A stretch of DNA of 64,000 bases, from contig NZ_CP134049.1 in the NCBI RefSeq assembly GCF_031582965.1, forward strand, positions 1,240,001 through 1,304,000, in the 5' to 3' direction. Shown here one piece after another: positions 8,693-16,824 of the stretch. This stretch comes from Bacillus sp. NEB1478 (GTDB lineage: Bacteria > Bacillota > Bacilli > Bacillales > Fictibacillaceae). Numbering within the stretch: the stretch's first letter is position 1; every line of letters begins with the position of its first letter. A program made the translations under genes and the position numbers. The notes under the pieces were generated by a model that saw only the letters and a program-made list of their open reading frames with translations, had not been told where the DNA came from and did not search any database.

Positions 8693-8721
8693 TTAACGTT
8701 TTACTGTTAACATAATATAAT
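8693..8721 (+). promoter_or_regulatory. Candidate SigA promoter for the histidine phosphatase
   Basis: TTAACG (8693-8698), 17 nt, TATAAT (8716-8721). A perfect -10 and acceptable -35 in A/T-rich sequence 36 nt before the gene. Confidence 0.55.
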
Positions 8722-8756
8722 TATAGATAATAGATAAAGAAAAAGGGGATATGGTT

Positions 8757-9347
8757 TTGACTACGATAGGGTTTATTCGCCACGGTGAAACGGATTGGAA
8801 TATCGAAAAGAGAGCTCAAGGTTGTATTGATATTCCTCTAAATGACCAAGGAAAACAACAGGCTTTTGCTGTTGCAGAAAGATGCAAAAATGAAAATTGG
8901 GATATTATTTATACAAGTCCATTATCACGAGCATTCCATACAGCGAATGCAATAGCAGAACAAACAGGATTGTCTTTAATAATTGATGAGAGACTTCGAG
9001 AGATTTCATTTGGTGATACAGAAGGCACTACAGAAGCTGAACGAGTAGAAAAATGGGGCGAAGAGTGGAAGACACTTGAATTAGGAAGAGAGAAAAATGA
9101 AGAAGCAGATACACGCTGGAAAGCAGCTTTAAAAGAAATCGTTCAGAATCATCCTGATCAAAAAGTGCTGATTGTTTCTCATGGCGCTTTACTTGTAAGG
9201 ATCTTTAAACATTTGCTGCAGGATCAAACTGACAAATGGTATGGTTTAAATAATACTTCTTTTTCTAAGTTCAGAGTTCAAAATGAAGATTGGTTTTGTG
9301 AATTATTCAATTGTAATAAACACTTAAATGAGAGACTTACTACTTAA
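8757..9347 (+). CDS. Histidine phosphatase family protein (phosphoglycerate-mutase-like)
   Basis: About 196 residues of the histidine phosphatase superfamily. The N-terminal RHGETDWN holds the phospho-accepting histidine, DIIYTSPLSRAFHTA and ERLREISFGDTEG follow, and SHGALLVRIF supplies the second catalytic histidine. Members include phosphoserine phosphatase, alpha-ribazole phosphatase and broad-specificity phosphatases; the substrate cannot be read from the sequence. The ATG at 8751 lies only 2 nt from AGGGG, so the TTG at 8757 (8 nt away) is the better start. It is monocistronic between etfA and trxA, a gap where I know of no B. subtilis counterpart. Confidence 0.8.
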   Translation: MTTIGFIRHGETDWNIEKRAQGCIDIPLNDQGKQQAFAVAERCKNENWDIIYTSPLSRAFHTANAIAEQTGLSLIIDERLREISFGDTEGTTEAERVEKWGEEWKTLELGREKNEEADTRWKAALKEIVQNHPDQKVLIVSHGALLVRIFKHLLQDQTDKWYGLNNTSFSKFRVQNEDWFCELFNCNKHLNERLTT

Positions 9348-9348
9348 C

Positions 9349-9374
9349 GTTTGTTACGTTTCGAACTTGGGTAC
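9349..9374 (+). promoter_or_regulatory. SigB-like promoter upstream of trxA
   Basis: GTTTGT (9349-9354), 14 nt, GGGTAC (9369-9374). This matches the general-stress consensus GTTTAA-N12-14-GGGTAT in four of six bases at -35 and five of six at -10, with correct spacing. trxA is known to use SigB as well as SigA in B. subtilis, so the match is plausible. Confidence 0.55.
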
Positions 9375-9393
9375 TATATTGGTGAGCAAACAA

Positions 9394-9424
9394 TTGGCAA
9401 CAGTATTATTTATGGTGATATACT
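9394..9424 (+). promoter_or_regulatory. SigA promoter of trxA (extended -10)
   Basis: An extended -10 TGATATACT (9416-9424) lies downstream of a TTGGCA (9394-9399) with a long 19-nt spacer. The extended -10 compensates for the spacing. Confidence 0.5.
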
Positions 9425-9462
9425 TTGTTTACACTTGTTAATATCAAAGGAGGGCCAAATAA

Positions 9463-9774
9463 ATGGCTATTGTAAATGCATCAGATCAAACATTTAATAC
9501 AGAAACAAACGAAGGTTTAGTACTTGCTGACTTTTGGGCACCATGGTGCGGACCTTGTAAAATGATTGCTCCAGTTCTTGAGGAACTTGATCAAGAAGTT
9601 GAAGAAGTAAAAGTTGTAAAACTCGATGTTGATGAAAACCAAGAAACAGCTGGTAAATATGGAGTTATGAGTATTCCGACATTATTAGTTTTCAAAGATG
9701 GGCAAGTAGTTGACCAAGTTGTTGGTTTCCAGCCAAAAGAAGCTTTAGTCGAATTGCTTAACAAACATAAATAA
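9463..9774 (+). CDS. trxA: Thioredoxin
   Basis: A 103-residue thioredoxin of standard length. The active site WAPWCGPCK is at about residue 28, followed by the cis-proline loop SIPTLLVF at about 73. It reduces cytoplasmic disulfides and receives electrons from thioredoxin reductase. AAAGGAGGGCC precedes the ATG. It has its own promoters and terminator; in B. subtilis it is essential and stress-induced. Confidence 0.97.
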   Translation: MAIVNASDQTFNTETNEGLVLADFWAPWCGPCKMIAPVLEELDQEVEEVKVVKLDVDENQETAGKYGVMSIPTLLVFKDGQVVDQVVGFQPKEALVELLNKHK

Positions 9775-9782
9775 GTAGAATG

Positions 9783-9810
9783 AAAAGCCCGGGCTCCCCG
9801 GGCTTTTTTA
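9783..9810 (+). terminator. Terminator of trxA
   Basis: AAAGCCCGGG, CTC, CCCGGGCTTTTTT: a strong GC-rich stem with a T run. Confidence 0.92.
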
Positions 9811-9965
9811 TGTCATTTTTAAATGGGGAATTCGATAATACATATCAAAAGAAAAAATTGTTGATTCTTTTTAACCCAGTATTTGTTTAGAGCTTGCATA
9901 GTGTTCATTCATACTGACAACATGATATGATAAATAAAAGTATTATTAGCAGAGGGGAATGTAAT

Positions 9966-11741
9966 ATGACCTCCATCAAGCAAAAACTGATGCTGCTCCC
10001 GGATCAGCCAGGTTGTTATTTGATGAAAAACGAATTCGGTAAAGTTATTTATGTAGGAAAAGCAAAGGTATTAAAAAATCGTGTAAAATCATATTTTTCT
10101 GGATCACATGATGGAAAAACACAGCGATTAGTCAGCGAGATTAAAGATTTCGAATACATCGTTACTTCATCAGAGATGGAAGCTCTTGTATTAGAGATGA
10201 ACTTAATCAAAAAGCATGATCCTCGATATAACGTAATGCTTAAAGATGATAAGAGTTATCCTTATTTAAAAGTAACCTCTGAGAAGCAGCCCCGGTTACT
10301 ATATACACGCAAAGTAAAAAAAGATGGCGGCAAATACTTTGGACCTTTTGTAAATGCCTATGCGGCTCAAGAAACAAAAAAGCTTCTTGATCGAATTTTT
10401 CCTCTTCGAAAATGTGATACGATGCCAAAAAGAGTTTGCTTATATTATCATATTGGTCAATGTTTAGGTCCATGTGTTTATGATATTACACCTGAACAAA
10501 ACAAAGAGATGGTCAATGAGATCGTGAAATTTTTAAGCGGCGGTTACCAAGAAGTGAAGAATGAGCTATCTGAAAAAATGCTAGAGGCCTCAGAAGCACT
10601 GAATTTCGAACGGGCAAAAGAGCTTCGTGATCAAATCCGCCATATTGAAGCAGTGATGGAAAAACAAAAAATGATGACAGCAGACCTTGTGGACCGAGAT
10701 GTTTTTGGATATCACTTTGATAAAGGATGGATGTGTGTTCAAGTATTTTTTATCCGTCAGGGCAAGGTGATTGCAAGAGATATTTCTGTTTTTCCTTTTT
10801 ACGGAGAAGCGCATGAAGATTTACTTACATTTATCGGTCAGTTTTATTTGCAGAAGAATCATTTACTGCCTAGAGAAATCTTATTGCCGCAGCCTGTAGA
10901 CGCTAATCTTATTCAGCAGCTTTTAAATGTAAGAGTTTTGCAGCCTAAAAAGGGACAGAAGAAGGAACTCGTTGAATTAGCAACTAAAAATGCAACGCTG
11001 GCACTTAATGAAAAGTTTGCATTAATTGAACACGACGAGGCTAGAACAGTTAAAGCAGTTGAAAATCTTGGAGAGAAAATGGGGATTGCTCCTCCATATC
11101 GAATAGAAGCTTTCGATAACTCGAATATTCACGGAACTGATCCTGTTTCAGCGATGGTTGTGTTTATTGACGGAAAACCATATAAAAAAGAATATCGAAA
11201 GTATAAAATTAAAACAGTCGAAGGTCCTGATGACTATGCATCTATGAAAGAAGTAGTCAGAAGGAGATATTCAAGACTTCTAAAAGAAGAAGGGGAACTT
11301 CCGAGTTTAATACTTATTGATGGTGGAAAAGGACAAATCGCCGCTGCTCAGGACGTATTGGAGAACGAATTGAATTTGTTCATACCGGTAGCGGGTCTAT
11401 CAAAGGACGAAAAACACCGAACTTCACAGTTATGGTTGGGTGATCCGCCGCAAATGATTCATCTATCTAGAAATAGCCAGGAGTTTTATTTACTTCAGAG
11501 AATTCAAGATGAAGTACACCGATTTGCTATCACATTTCATAGAAAAGTACGATCGAAAAGTATGTTCGAATCTTCCTTAGATGGTATTGCGGGTATTGGT
11601 GATAAACGTAAAAAATTACTTCTTCGTCATTTTGGATCCTTTAAGAAAATGAAAGAGGCTACAGTTGAAGAAATCCAGGAAGCCGGAATTCCAAGGGCAG
11701 TTGCTGAAGAAATTTCCAAGACACTCCAGTCAAATGAGTAG
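9966..11741 (+). CDS. uvrC: UvrABC excinuclease subunit C
   Basis: A 591-residue UvrC, the dual-incision nuclease of nucleotide excision repair. Domains in order: GIY-YIG nuclease at about 12-95 ([19 protein letters not shown]), cysteine cluster at about 155-175, UVR motif [19 protein letters not shown] at about 212, RNase H-like nuclease at about 375-500 ([20 protein letters not shown]), and C-terminal helix-hairpin-helix ([17 protein letters not shown]). The frame is open from 9927, but AGAGGGGAA before the ATG at 9966 fixes the start. It lies between trxA and lysC as in B. subtilis. I see no clear LexA site upstream. Confidence 0.95.
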   Translation: MTSIKQKLMLLPDQPGCYLMKNEFGKVIYVGKAKVLKNRVKSYFSGSHDGKTQRLVSEIKDFEYIVTSSEMEALVLEMNLIKKHDPRYNVMLKDDKSYPYLKVTSEKQPRLLYTRKVKKDGGKYFGPFVNAYAAQETKKLLDRIFPLRKCDTMPKRVCLYYHIGQCLGPCVYDITPEQNKEMVNEIVKFLSGGYQEVKNELSEKMLEASEALNFERAKELRDQIRHIEAVMEKQKMMTADLVDRDVFGYHFDKGWMCVQVFFIRQGKVIARDISVFPFYGEAHEDLLTFIGQFYLQKNHLLPREILLPQPVDANLIQQLLNVRVLQPKKGQKKELVELATKNATLALNEKFALIEHDEARTVKAVENLGEKMGIAPPYRIEAFDNSNIHGTDPVSAMVVFIDGKPYKKEYRKYKIKTVEGPDDYASMKEVVRRRYSRLLKEEGELPSLILIDGGKGQIAAAQDVLENELNLFIPVAGLSKDEKHRTSQLWLGDPPQMIHLSRNSQEFYLLQRIQDEVHRFAITFHRKVRSKSMFESSLDGIAGIGDKRKKLLLRHFGSFKKMKEATVEEIQEAGIPRAVAEEISKTLQSNE

Positions 11742-11807
11742 TTGCAGGACTACGTTAACTTTGTTAAAATAAACCCAACTTTATAAATATGCCATGCTTC
11801 AATAGAA

Positions 11808-11993
11808 GTGATGGTAGAGGAGCAAAAACCAATAGTAGACCATCTGAAGAGAAGAAGCTCTTTTGAGGGTGGAGGAAAGGGGATTTTTGCCGAAGTGTAA
11901 TTGGACTTCTTACCTTTTATGCTGGACCTGTATTGAATAAATACAGGGCTGTCACACAAGTCCCCCCAGGATTTGTGTGGAGAACTATCTCAC
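11808..11993 (+). ncRNA. Lysine riboswitch (L box) aptamer
   Basis: The leader of lysC carries the conserved L-box blocks in order: GTGATGGTAGAGGAGC closing with CTATCTCAC (P1), GGGTGGAGGAAAGGGG, GCCGAAG, GCTGGACCTGTATTGAATA with AGGGCTGTCA, and AGGATTTGTGTGGAGAACTATC. Lysine binding stabilises the aptamer and lets the downstream terminator form. It explains most of the gap between uvrC and lysC (11742-12110). Confidence 0.93.
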
Positions 11994-12025
11994 TAGGGGA
12001 AACAAACTTGGCTTGCTACGGATAC

Positions 12026-12066
12026 AGCAACAATAGGGTTTTTTCCTTATTGTTGCTTTTTTGTTT
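12026..12066 (+). terminator. Riboswitch-controlled terminator of lysC
   Basis: AGCAACAATA and TATTGTTGCT arms around GGG-T6-CC, followed by TTTTTTGTTT. It lies 33 nt after the L-box aptamer and 45 nt before lysC, the arrangement of an attenuator. Confidence 0.9.
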
Positions 12067-12110
12067 CTAATCTGGAGATAGAATTCACATCAGGAAAGGA
12101 TTGGGAGAAA

Positions 12111-13349
12111 ATGGGGAGAATCGTACAAAAGTTTGGCGGTACGAGTGTTGGGTCTGTTGAACGGATTCAAAATGTCGCTAAAAGAGTTATAAATGAAGTA
12201 GATAATGGGAATGAAGTGGTTGTCGTTGTATCGGCAATGGGAAAGACAACTGATGAACTTGTGAGACTAGCGGGAGAAATCAGTCCTAATCCATCAAAAA
12301 GAGAAATGGATATGCTCCTTACTACAGGTGAGCAGATTACAATTGCTTTGTTAACGATAGCCCTCCATCAGCAAGGGTATAAAGCACAGTCATTAACTGG
12401 CTGGCAAGCGGGTATACAGACGGAAAATACATTTTCAAATGCGAGAATTCTAGATATTGACTCTAAACGGATAGAGGACTTACTGAAAAGCGGACATATA
12501 GCTGTAGTTGCCGGTTTCCAAGGGGTTATCTCTGAAACGAATGATATTGCAACATTAGGCAGAGGCGGATCAGATACTACAGCTGTAGCTTTAGCTGCAG
12601 CACTAAAGGCTGATCGATGTGATATCTACACGGATGTTACAGGTGTATTCACAACAGATCCGCGTGTTGTAAAGACCGCGAGAAAAATCCCATCCATTTC
12701 TTATGATGAAATGCTGGAAATGGCTAACTTAGGAGCGGGAGTACTGCATCCGAGGGCAGTTGAATTTGCTAAAAATTATCAAATTGCGTTAGAAGTCAGA
12801 TCCAGTATGAGTGATGAACGTGGAACATTAGTTGAGGAGGAATCATCTATGGAACAAAACTTAATGGTAAGAGGTTTGGCGTTTGAAGGAAATATAACGA
12901 AAATTACTGTTTCTAACATGCCGAATAATATTAACTCACTCTCTGATCTATTTACTATTTTAGCAAGTAATGGAATAAATGTTGATATCATCATTCAAAA
13001 TGTAATGAATGAAGAAAAAACAAATATTTCTTTTTCGATTGAAACAAGCGTATTGTCAGAAACCCAAGAAGTATTGGCAGGGTTTCAGGATAAATTAGGT
13101 TTTGAATCAATTAGCTATGAGAGTGGTCTGGCAAAAGTATCTATCGTCGGTTCAGGTATGATTTCGAATCATGGAGTTGCCGCAAAAATGTTCAAGGCTT
13201 TATCAGATCAAAACATTTTGATAAAAATGGTCAGTACTTCAGAGATTAAAGTTTCTACAGTAGTGAAGCAGGATGACATGGTTAAATCTATTGAAACACT
13301 GCATGATATTTTTGAATTAGACGCACGTGTACCTGTTCAAAATTCGTGA
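12111..13349 (+). CDS. lysC: Aspartate kinase II, alpha subunit
   Basis: A 412-residue lysine-sensitive aspartokinase, which phosphorylates L-aspartate at the entry to the lysine, threonine, methionine and diaminopimelate pathways. The N-terminal KFGGTSVG and the segment TLGRGGSDTTAVALAAAL mark the kinase domain. Two ACT domains follow from about residue 260 (ITKITVSNMPNN, LAKVSIVGSGM). The ATG follows GGGAGA. Expression is controlled by the L box upstream. The same frame also encodes the beta subunit from an internal start at 12849. Confidence 0.96.
   Translation: MGRIVQKFGGTSVGSVERIQNVAKRVINEVDNGNEVVVVVSAMGKTTDELVRLAGEISPNPSKREMDMLLTTGEQITIALLTIALHQQGYKAQSLTGWQAGIQTENTFSNARILDIDSKRIEDLLKSGHIAVVAGFQGVISETNDIATLGRGGSDTTAVALAAALKADRCDIYTDVTGVFTTDPRVVKTARKIPSISYDEMLEMANLGAGVLHPRAVEFAKNYQIALEVRSSMSDERGTLVEEESSMEQNLMVRGLAFEGNITKITVSNMPNNINSLSDLFTILASNGINVDIIIQNVMNEEKTNISFSIETSVLSETQEVLAGFQDKLGFESISYESGLAKVSIVGSGMISNHGVAAKMFKALSDQNILIKMVSTSEIKVSTVVKQDDMVKSIETLHDIFELDARVPVQNS
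12849..13349 (+). CDS. lysC: Aspartate kinase II, beta subunit (in-frame internal start)
   Basis: Inside lysC a perfect GAGGAGG (12834-12840) lies 8 nt before an in-frame ATG at 12849 (codon 247). This gives a 166-residue polypeptide beginning MEQNLMVRGLAFE that consists of the two ACT regulatory domains. B. subtilis lysC is known to make alpha and beta subunits this way, with the beta start near codon 246. The position and strong ribosome binding site are seen in the sequence; production of the product is inferred from that precedent. Confidence 0.75.
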   Translation: MEQNLMVRGLAFEGNITKITVSNMPNNINSLSDLFTILASNGINVDIIIQNVMNEEKTNISFSIETSVLSETQEVLAGFQDKLGFESISYESGLAKVSIVGSGMISNHGVAAKMFKALSDQNILIKMVSTSEIKVSTVVKQDDMVKSIETLHDIFELDARVPVQNS

Positions 13350-13367
13350 GCTGAAAAATGAAAAGTT

Positions 13368-13413
13368 AGATCCGAAAAAGGCGTAAAATAATGCCTTTTA
13401 GGGTCTTTTTTTC
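13368..13413 (+). terminator. Terminator of lysC
   Basis: AGATCC-AAAAAGGC / GCCTTTT-GGTCT arms followed by seven T. Confidence 0.8.
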
Positions 13414-13499
13414 TTGTTTCATTTATATTATCCTAGATTCGGACTTTATTACGCTTACCTATTTGCGATTTGCCTATGAATGATAGAGCAATCGCAGGG

Positions 13500-13553
13500 T
13501 AATCCAACGGAAATAGATTATAATTCAACGAGATTTGCCCATAATCCAACGAG
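13500..13553. repeat. Periodic 21-nt word array A (three TAATYCAACG words)
   Basis: TAATCCAACG at 13500, TAATTCAACG at 13521 and TAATCCAACG at 13542: three near-identical 10-mers exactly 21 nt apart with unrelated spacers. The array lies in the convergent gap between lysC and yslB. The rest of that gap (13414-13628) shows nothing else I can name. Confidence 0.6.
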
Positions 13554-13628
13554 TTTTATTCAAATACTCCCGAAATGACAAAAGTGAACAAAATTCGACA
13601 AATCCACAAAAATATCAAACCATGATAA

Positions 13629-13678
13629 TAAAAAAAGAGGCATGACCGCAAAAGTTATTATACTTTTGGGTCAGCCCC
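13629..13678 (-). terminator. Terminator of yslB
   Basis: Read on the minus strand, GGGGCTGACCCAAAAGT pairs with ACTTTTGCGGTCATGCC and is followed by a run of T. It ends the convergent yslB gene. Confidence 0.8.
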
Positions 13679-13681
13679 TTA

Positions 13682-14128
13682 TCAATCAATCGTATCCTTT
13701 TTATCCCACTGTACAGTGAAAGAAATTTTATTTCGTTTGATAGATTCTAAAGCTTCTGTCGTGCACTTTTTTTGCAGCTGAATTTGTTCAGCGAGGAAAC
13801 CTGCTTCTAAACTAAAGGTTTGATTATGAAAATTCTGCAATCGCTGTTCAATGAGTGAAGAGTTTAAAGAAAAGACCATTTCGCTGCTTGATGCCTCGAT
13901 CATTTCTAGTGTGCCCCATGCTGCTTCATTGAAAAAGGCGTGTACTTCTTCCATTGTATGTAAAGGATATTTTCTGGCTAGATGTCTGCCAGCCCAATAT
14001 AGAATATTTCTTTCTTCCTTACCAAGAAGTTCAGGTAACAAATCGCTACGAAGTAATTCATAGGCAAATTGCGATACGGAAGCCTTTTCGACAGGTGCGG
14101 TTTCTTCGTTTGTTTTTTGCTTAAACAT
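13682..14128 (-). CDS. yslB: YslB family protein (DUF2507)
   Basis: A 148-residue soluble protein. The segment QFAYELLRSDLLPELLGKEERNILYWAGRHLARKYP, given here only as its location near residues 20-55, and the later AAWGTLEMIEAS are hallmarks of the YslB/DUF2507 family. These proteins resemble V4R/haem-NO-binding-like folds, but their function is not established. The frame is open from 14176; AAGAAGGGA before the ATG at 14128 fixes the start. It is divergent from sdhCAB and lies between lysC and sdhC as in B. subtilis. Confidence 0.85.
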   Translation of the reverse strand: MFKQKTNEETAPVEKASVSQFAYELLRSDLLPELLGKEERNILYWAGRHLARKYPLHTMEEVHAFFNEAAWGTLEMIEASSSEMVFSLNSSLIEQRLQNFHNQTFSLEAGFLAEQIQLQKKCTTEALESIKRNKISFTVQWDKKDTID

Positions 14129-14270
14129 TCTGCATCCCTTCTTTCTATATTTTATTATAACGGGTATAGGGATCAAACTCTACAGCAACAATCGGAAATT
14201 GTCGAGAATGTTAGTTAGAAAAAACGTTGATGTACCAATAAAATATCCTGATTTACTTGTTAGCGTTTTC

Positions 14271-14299
14271 TTGACGGTGTCAAACGATGGGAGTAAAAT
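14271..14299 (+). promoter_or_regulatory. SigA promoter of sdhCAB
   Basis: TTGACG (14271-14276), 17 nt, TAAAAT (14294-14299). It leaves a leader of about 130 nt containing a CCTC-TTAA-GAGG type hairpin and a TTAGC/GCTAA hairpin next to a G-rich ribosome binding site (AAGGGGG). In B. subtilis the iron-sparing sRNA FsrA pairs with this leader; whether it does here cannot be told. Confidence 0.78.
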
Positions 14300-14359
14300 G
14301 GACATGTTGCTAGTTGATTAAACGTATTGTTTTAAAATTCATCCTCTTAAAAGAGGAAA

Positions 14360-14373
14360 CTAAAACGCTTACA
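14360..14373. promoter_or_regulatory. Weak cre-like site in the sdh leader
   Basis: CTAAAACGCTTACA matches the CcpA consensus TGNAANCGNWNNCW except at its first two bases. Its position inside the leader would fit a roadblock, but the match is imperfect. Confidence 0.25.
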
Positions 14374-14437
14374 CGAGAGATGGAGAGAAACAACAGATTA
14401 GCAGCCAAAAGAGGCTAAATATGAAGGGGGCAAGAAA

Positions 14438-15046
14438 ATGGCTGGCAATAAAGATTTTGTCAACAGAAGGATTCATTCACTATTAGGAGTTATTCCTATC
14501 GGGCTTTTTCTCGTTCAGCATCTAGTTGTAAACCACTTTGCAACAAGAGGTGCAGAGGATTTTAATGCCGCAGCACATTTTATGGAAAGTTTACCATTTC
14601 GAATTGTACTAGAAACGTTTGTTATTTACTTACCACTGCTTTTTCATGCGGTGTACGGACTATATATTACGTTTCAAGCGAAAAACAACGTTAGCCGCTA
14701 TGGCTATTTCCGTAATGCAATGTTCCTCGTCCAGCGTGTAACTGGTATTATTACTCTTATTTTTCTTGCGTGGCATGTTTGGGAAACACGCATACAAGCC
14801 GCTATGGGGGCTGAAGTTAACTTCTCTATGATGGAAGATATCCTAAGTTCACCAGTGATGGTTGCTTTTTATTTAGTTGGAGTTCTATCAGCGGTCTTTC
14901 ATTTTGCGAATGGACTATGGTCTTTCTTTGTAAGCTGGGGCCTAACTGTTTCTCCTCGTTCACAAAAGATTTCTACATACGTAACATTGGGCGTATTTAT
15001 TCTCTTAGCCATTGTTAGCGTACGTTCTATTTTTGCATTCATTTAA
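14438..15046 (+). CDS. sdhC: Succinate dehydrogenase cytochrome b558 subunit
   Basis: A 202-residue membrane anchor with five transmembrane segments (about 16-34, 58-80, 93-117, 137-158 and 175-200). The histidines in LVQHLVVNHF, LFHAVYGLY, LAWHVWE and VFHFANGLW are the expected axial ligands of the two haems b. It anchors the flavoprotein and iron-sulfur subunits to the membrane and passes electrons to menaquinone. It is the first gene of sdhCAB. Confidence 0.95.
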   Translation: MAGNKDFVNRRIHSLLGVIPIGLFLVQHLVVNHFATRGAEDFNAAAHFMESLPFRIVLETFVIYLPLLFHAVYGLYITFQAKNNVSRYGYFRNAMFLVQRVTGIITLIFLAWHVWETRIQAAMGAEVNFSMMEDILSSPVMVAFYLVGVLSAVFHFANGLWSFFVSWGLTVSPRSQKISTYVTLGVFILLAIVSVRSIFAFI

Positions 15047-15061
15047 AAGGGGTGAGACAAA

Positions 15062-16813
15062 TTGAGTAATCAGAAAATTATTATTGTTGGCGGAGGTCTC
15101 GCCGGTTTGATGGCTACAATCAAAGCTGCAGAAGCTGGTGTGAATGTCGACCTTTTTTCAGTTGTACCTGTAAAACGATCACATTCTGTTTGTGCACAAG
15201 GCGGTATAAACGGTGCAGTTAATACAAAAGGTGAAGGAGATTCACCTTGGGAACACTTCGATGATTCTGTTTACGGCGGTGACTTCTTAGCGAATCAGCC
15301 ACCTGTAAAAGCAATGTGTGATGCAGCACCTGGTATCATCCATTTAATGGACCGTATGGGAGTTATGTTTAATAGAACACCAGAAGGATTACTTGATTTC
15401 CGTCGTTTTGGTGGAACTCAGCATCACCGTACAGCATTCGCTGGCGCAACTACAGGACAGCAGCTATTATATGCTTTGGATGAGCAAGTTCGCCGTTATG
15501 AAGTTGCAGGTCTTGTAACTAAATACGAGGGCTGGGAGTTCTTATCTGCTGTCATAGACGAAGAAGGACAGTGCCGTGGTATTACAGCACAAAATTTAAA
15601 GTCAATGGAGATTTCAAGTTTCTCTGCTGACGCTGTAATTATGGCGACAGGCGGCCCTGGTATTATTTTCGGGAAATCTACTAACTCTGTAATCAATACA
15701 GGCGGAGCAGCATCTTCTCTTTATCAGCAAGGTGTATATTATGCGAATGGCGAGTTCATTCAAATTCATCCAACTGCTATTCCAGGAGACGATAAGCTTC
15801 GTTTAATGAGTGAATCTGCTCGTGGTGAAGGCGGACGTGTCTGGACATATAAAGACGGAAAACCTTGGTATTTCCTTGAAGAAAAATATCCTGCATACGG
15901 AAACCTTGTTCCGCGTGATATCGCGACTCGTGAAATTTTCCATGTGTGCGTAGATTTAAAGCTTGGTATCAACGGTGAAAACATGGTTTACCTGGATCTT
16001 TCTCATAAAGATCCAAAAGAGCTTGATATTAAACTTGGTGGAATTATTGAGATTTATGAGAAGTTTATGGGAGATGATCCTCGTAAAGTTCCTATGAAAA
16101 TATTCCCTGCGGTTCACTATTCAATGGGTGGAATGTGGGTAGATTATGATCAAATGACAAATATCCCAGGTCTTTTTGCAGCGGGTGAGTGTGAGTACCA
16201 ATATCATGGTGCTAACCGACTTGGAGCAAACTCTCTTCTTTCTGCGATCTACGGCGGAATGATGGCGGGTCCTTCAGCAGTTAAGTACATCAAAGGTTTG
16301 GAAAAAACAGTTGAAGACGTGTCTGCTTCTGTATTTGAAAATCAAGTCAGAAAAGATCAAGAAGTATATAACAACATTCTTTCTATGGATGGAACTGAGA
16401 ATGCTTACGTAATCCATAAAGAGCTTGGTGAATGGATGACGGATAACGTTACAGTTGTAAGATACAACGATAAATTAAAACAAACAGATGAAAAGATCCA
16501 AGAATTGATGCAGCGTTACAAAAACATCAATATCAATGATACATCCAAATGGAGTAATCAAGGTGCATCCTTTACACGCCAGCTTTGGCACATGCTTCAG
16601 CTTGCACGAGTTATCACATTAGGTGCATTAAATCGTGATGAAAGCCGCGGTGCGCATTATAAACCAGATTTTCCAGAACGTAATGATGAGAACTGGTTGA
16701 AAACGACTAAAGCGAAATTCAATCCAGCTGTCAATGGACCTGAATTTGAGTATGAAGAAGTTGACGTTTCGTTAATTCAACCACGTAAACGTGACTATTC
16801 TAAAAACAAGTAA
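15062..16813 (+). CDS. sdhA: Succinate dehydrogenase flavoprotein subunit
   Basis: A 583-residue flavoprotein that oxidises succinate to fumarate. The N-terminal dinucleotide fold is GGGLAGLMATIKAAE, and RSHSVCAQGGING lies around the flavin histidine. QIHPTAIPG and SARGEGGRV lie in the capping and active-site region, and the C-terminal half has GGMWVDYDQMTNIPGLFAAGE and GANRLGANSLL. The start is a TTG at 15062 behind AAGGGGTGAG. It lies 15 nt after sdhC and 11 nt before sdhB. A length near 583 is typical of the Bacillus enzyme. Confidence 0.96.
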   Translation: MSNQKIIIVGGGLAGLMATIKAAEAGVNVDLFSVVPVKRSHSVCAQGGINGAVNTKGEGDSPWEHFDDSVYGGDFLANQPPVKAMCDAAPGIIHLMDRMGVMFNRTPEGLLDFRRFGGTQHHRTAFAGATTGQQLLYALDEQVRRYEVAGLVTKYEGWEFLSAVIDEEGQCRGITAQNLKSMEISSFSADAVIMATGGPGIIFGKSTNSVINTGGAASSLYQQGVYYANGEFIQIHPTAIPGDDKLRLMSESARGEGGRVWTYKDGKPWYFLEEKYPAYGNLVPRDIATREIFHVCVDLKLGINGENMVYLDLSHKDPKELDIKLGGIIEIYEKFMGDDPRKVPMKIFPAVHYSMGGMWVDYDQMTNIPGLFAAGECEYQYHGANRLGANSLLSAIYGGMMAGPSAVKYIKGLEKTVEDVSASVFENQVRKDQEVYNNILSMDGTENAYVIHKELGEWMTDNVTVVRYNDKLKQTDEKIQELMQRYKNININDTSKWSNQGASFTRQLWHMLQLARVITLGALNRDESRGAHYKPDFPERNDENWLKTTKAKFNPAVNGPEFEYEEVDVSLIQPRKRDYSKNK

Positions 16814-16824
16814 GGGGTGTAAGC

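Noticed and set aside
9900..9965. LexA/DinR site before uvrC
   Set aside because: I could not find CGAAC-N4-GTTCG or a near match.
13476..13492. FadR half-site (TGAATGAT)
   Set aside because: The second half TCATTCA is missing and the neighbouring genes are not lipid-related.
13500..13553. CRISPR array
   Set aside because: The repeated words are only about 10 nt with 11-nt spacers, no cas genes are present, and the same holds for the arrays at 24.8 and 44.5 kb.
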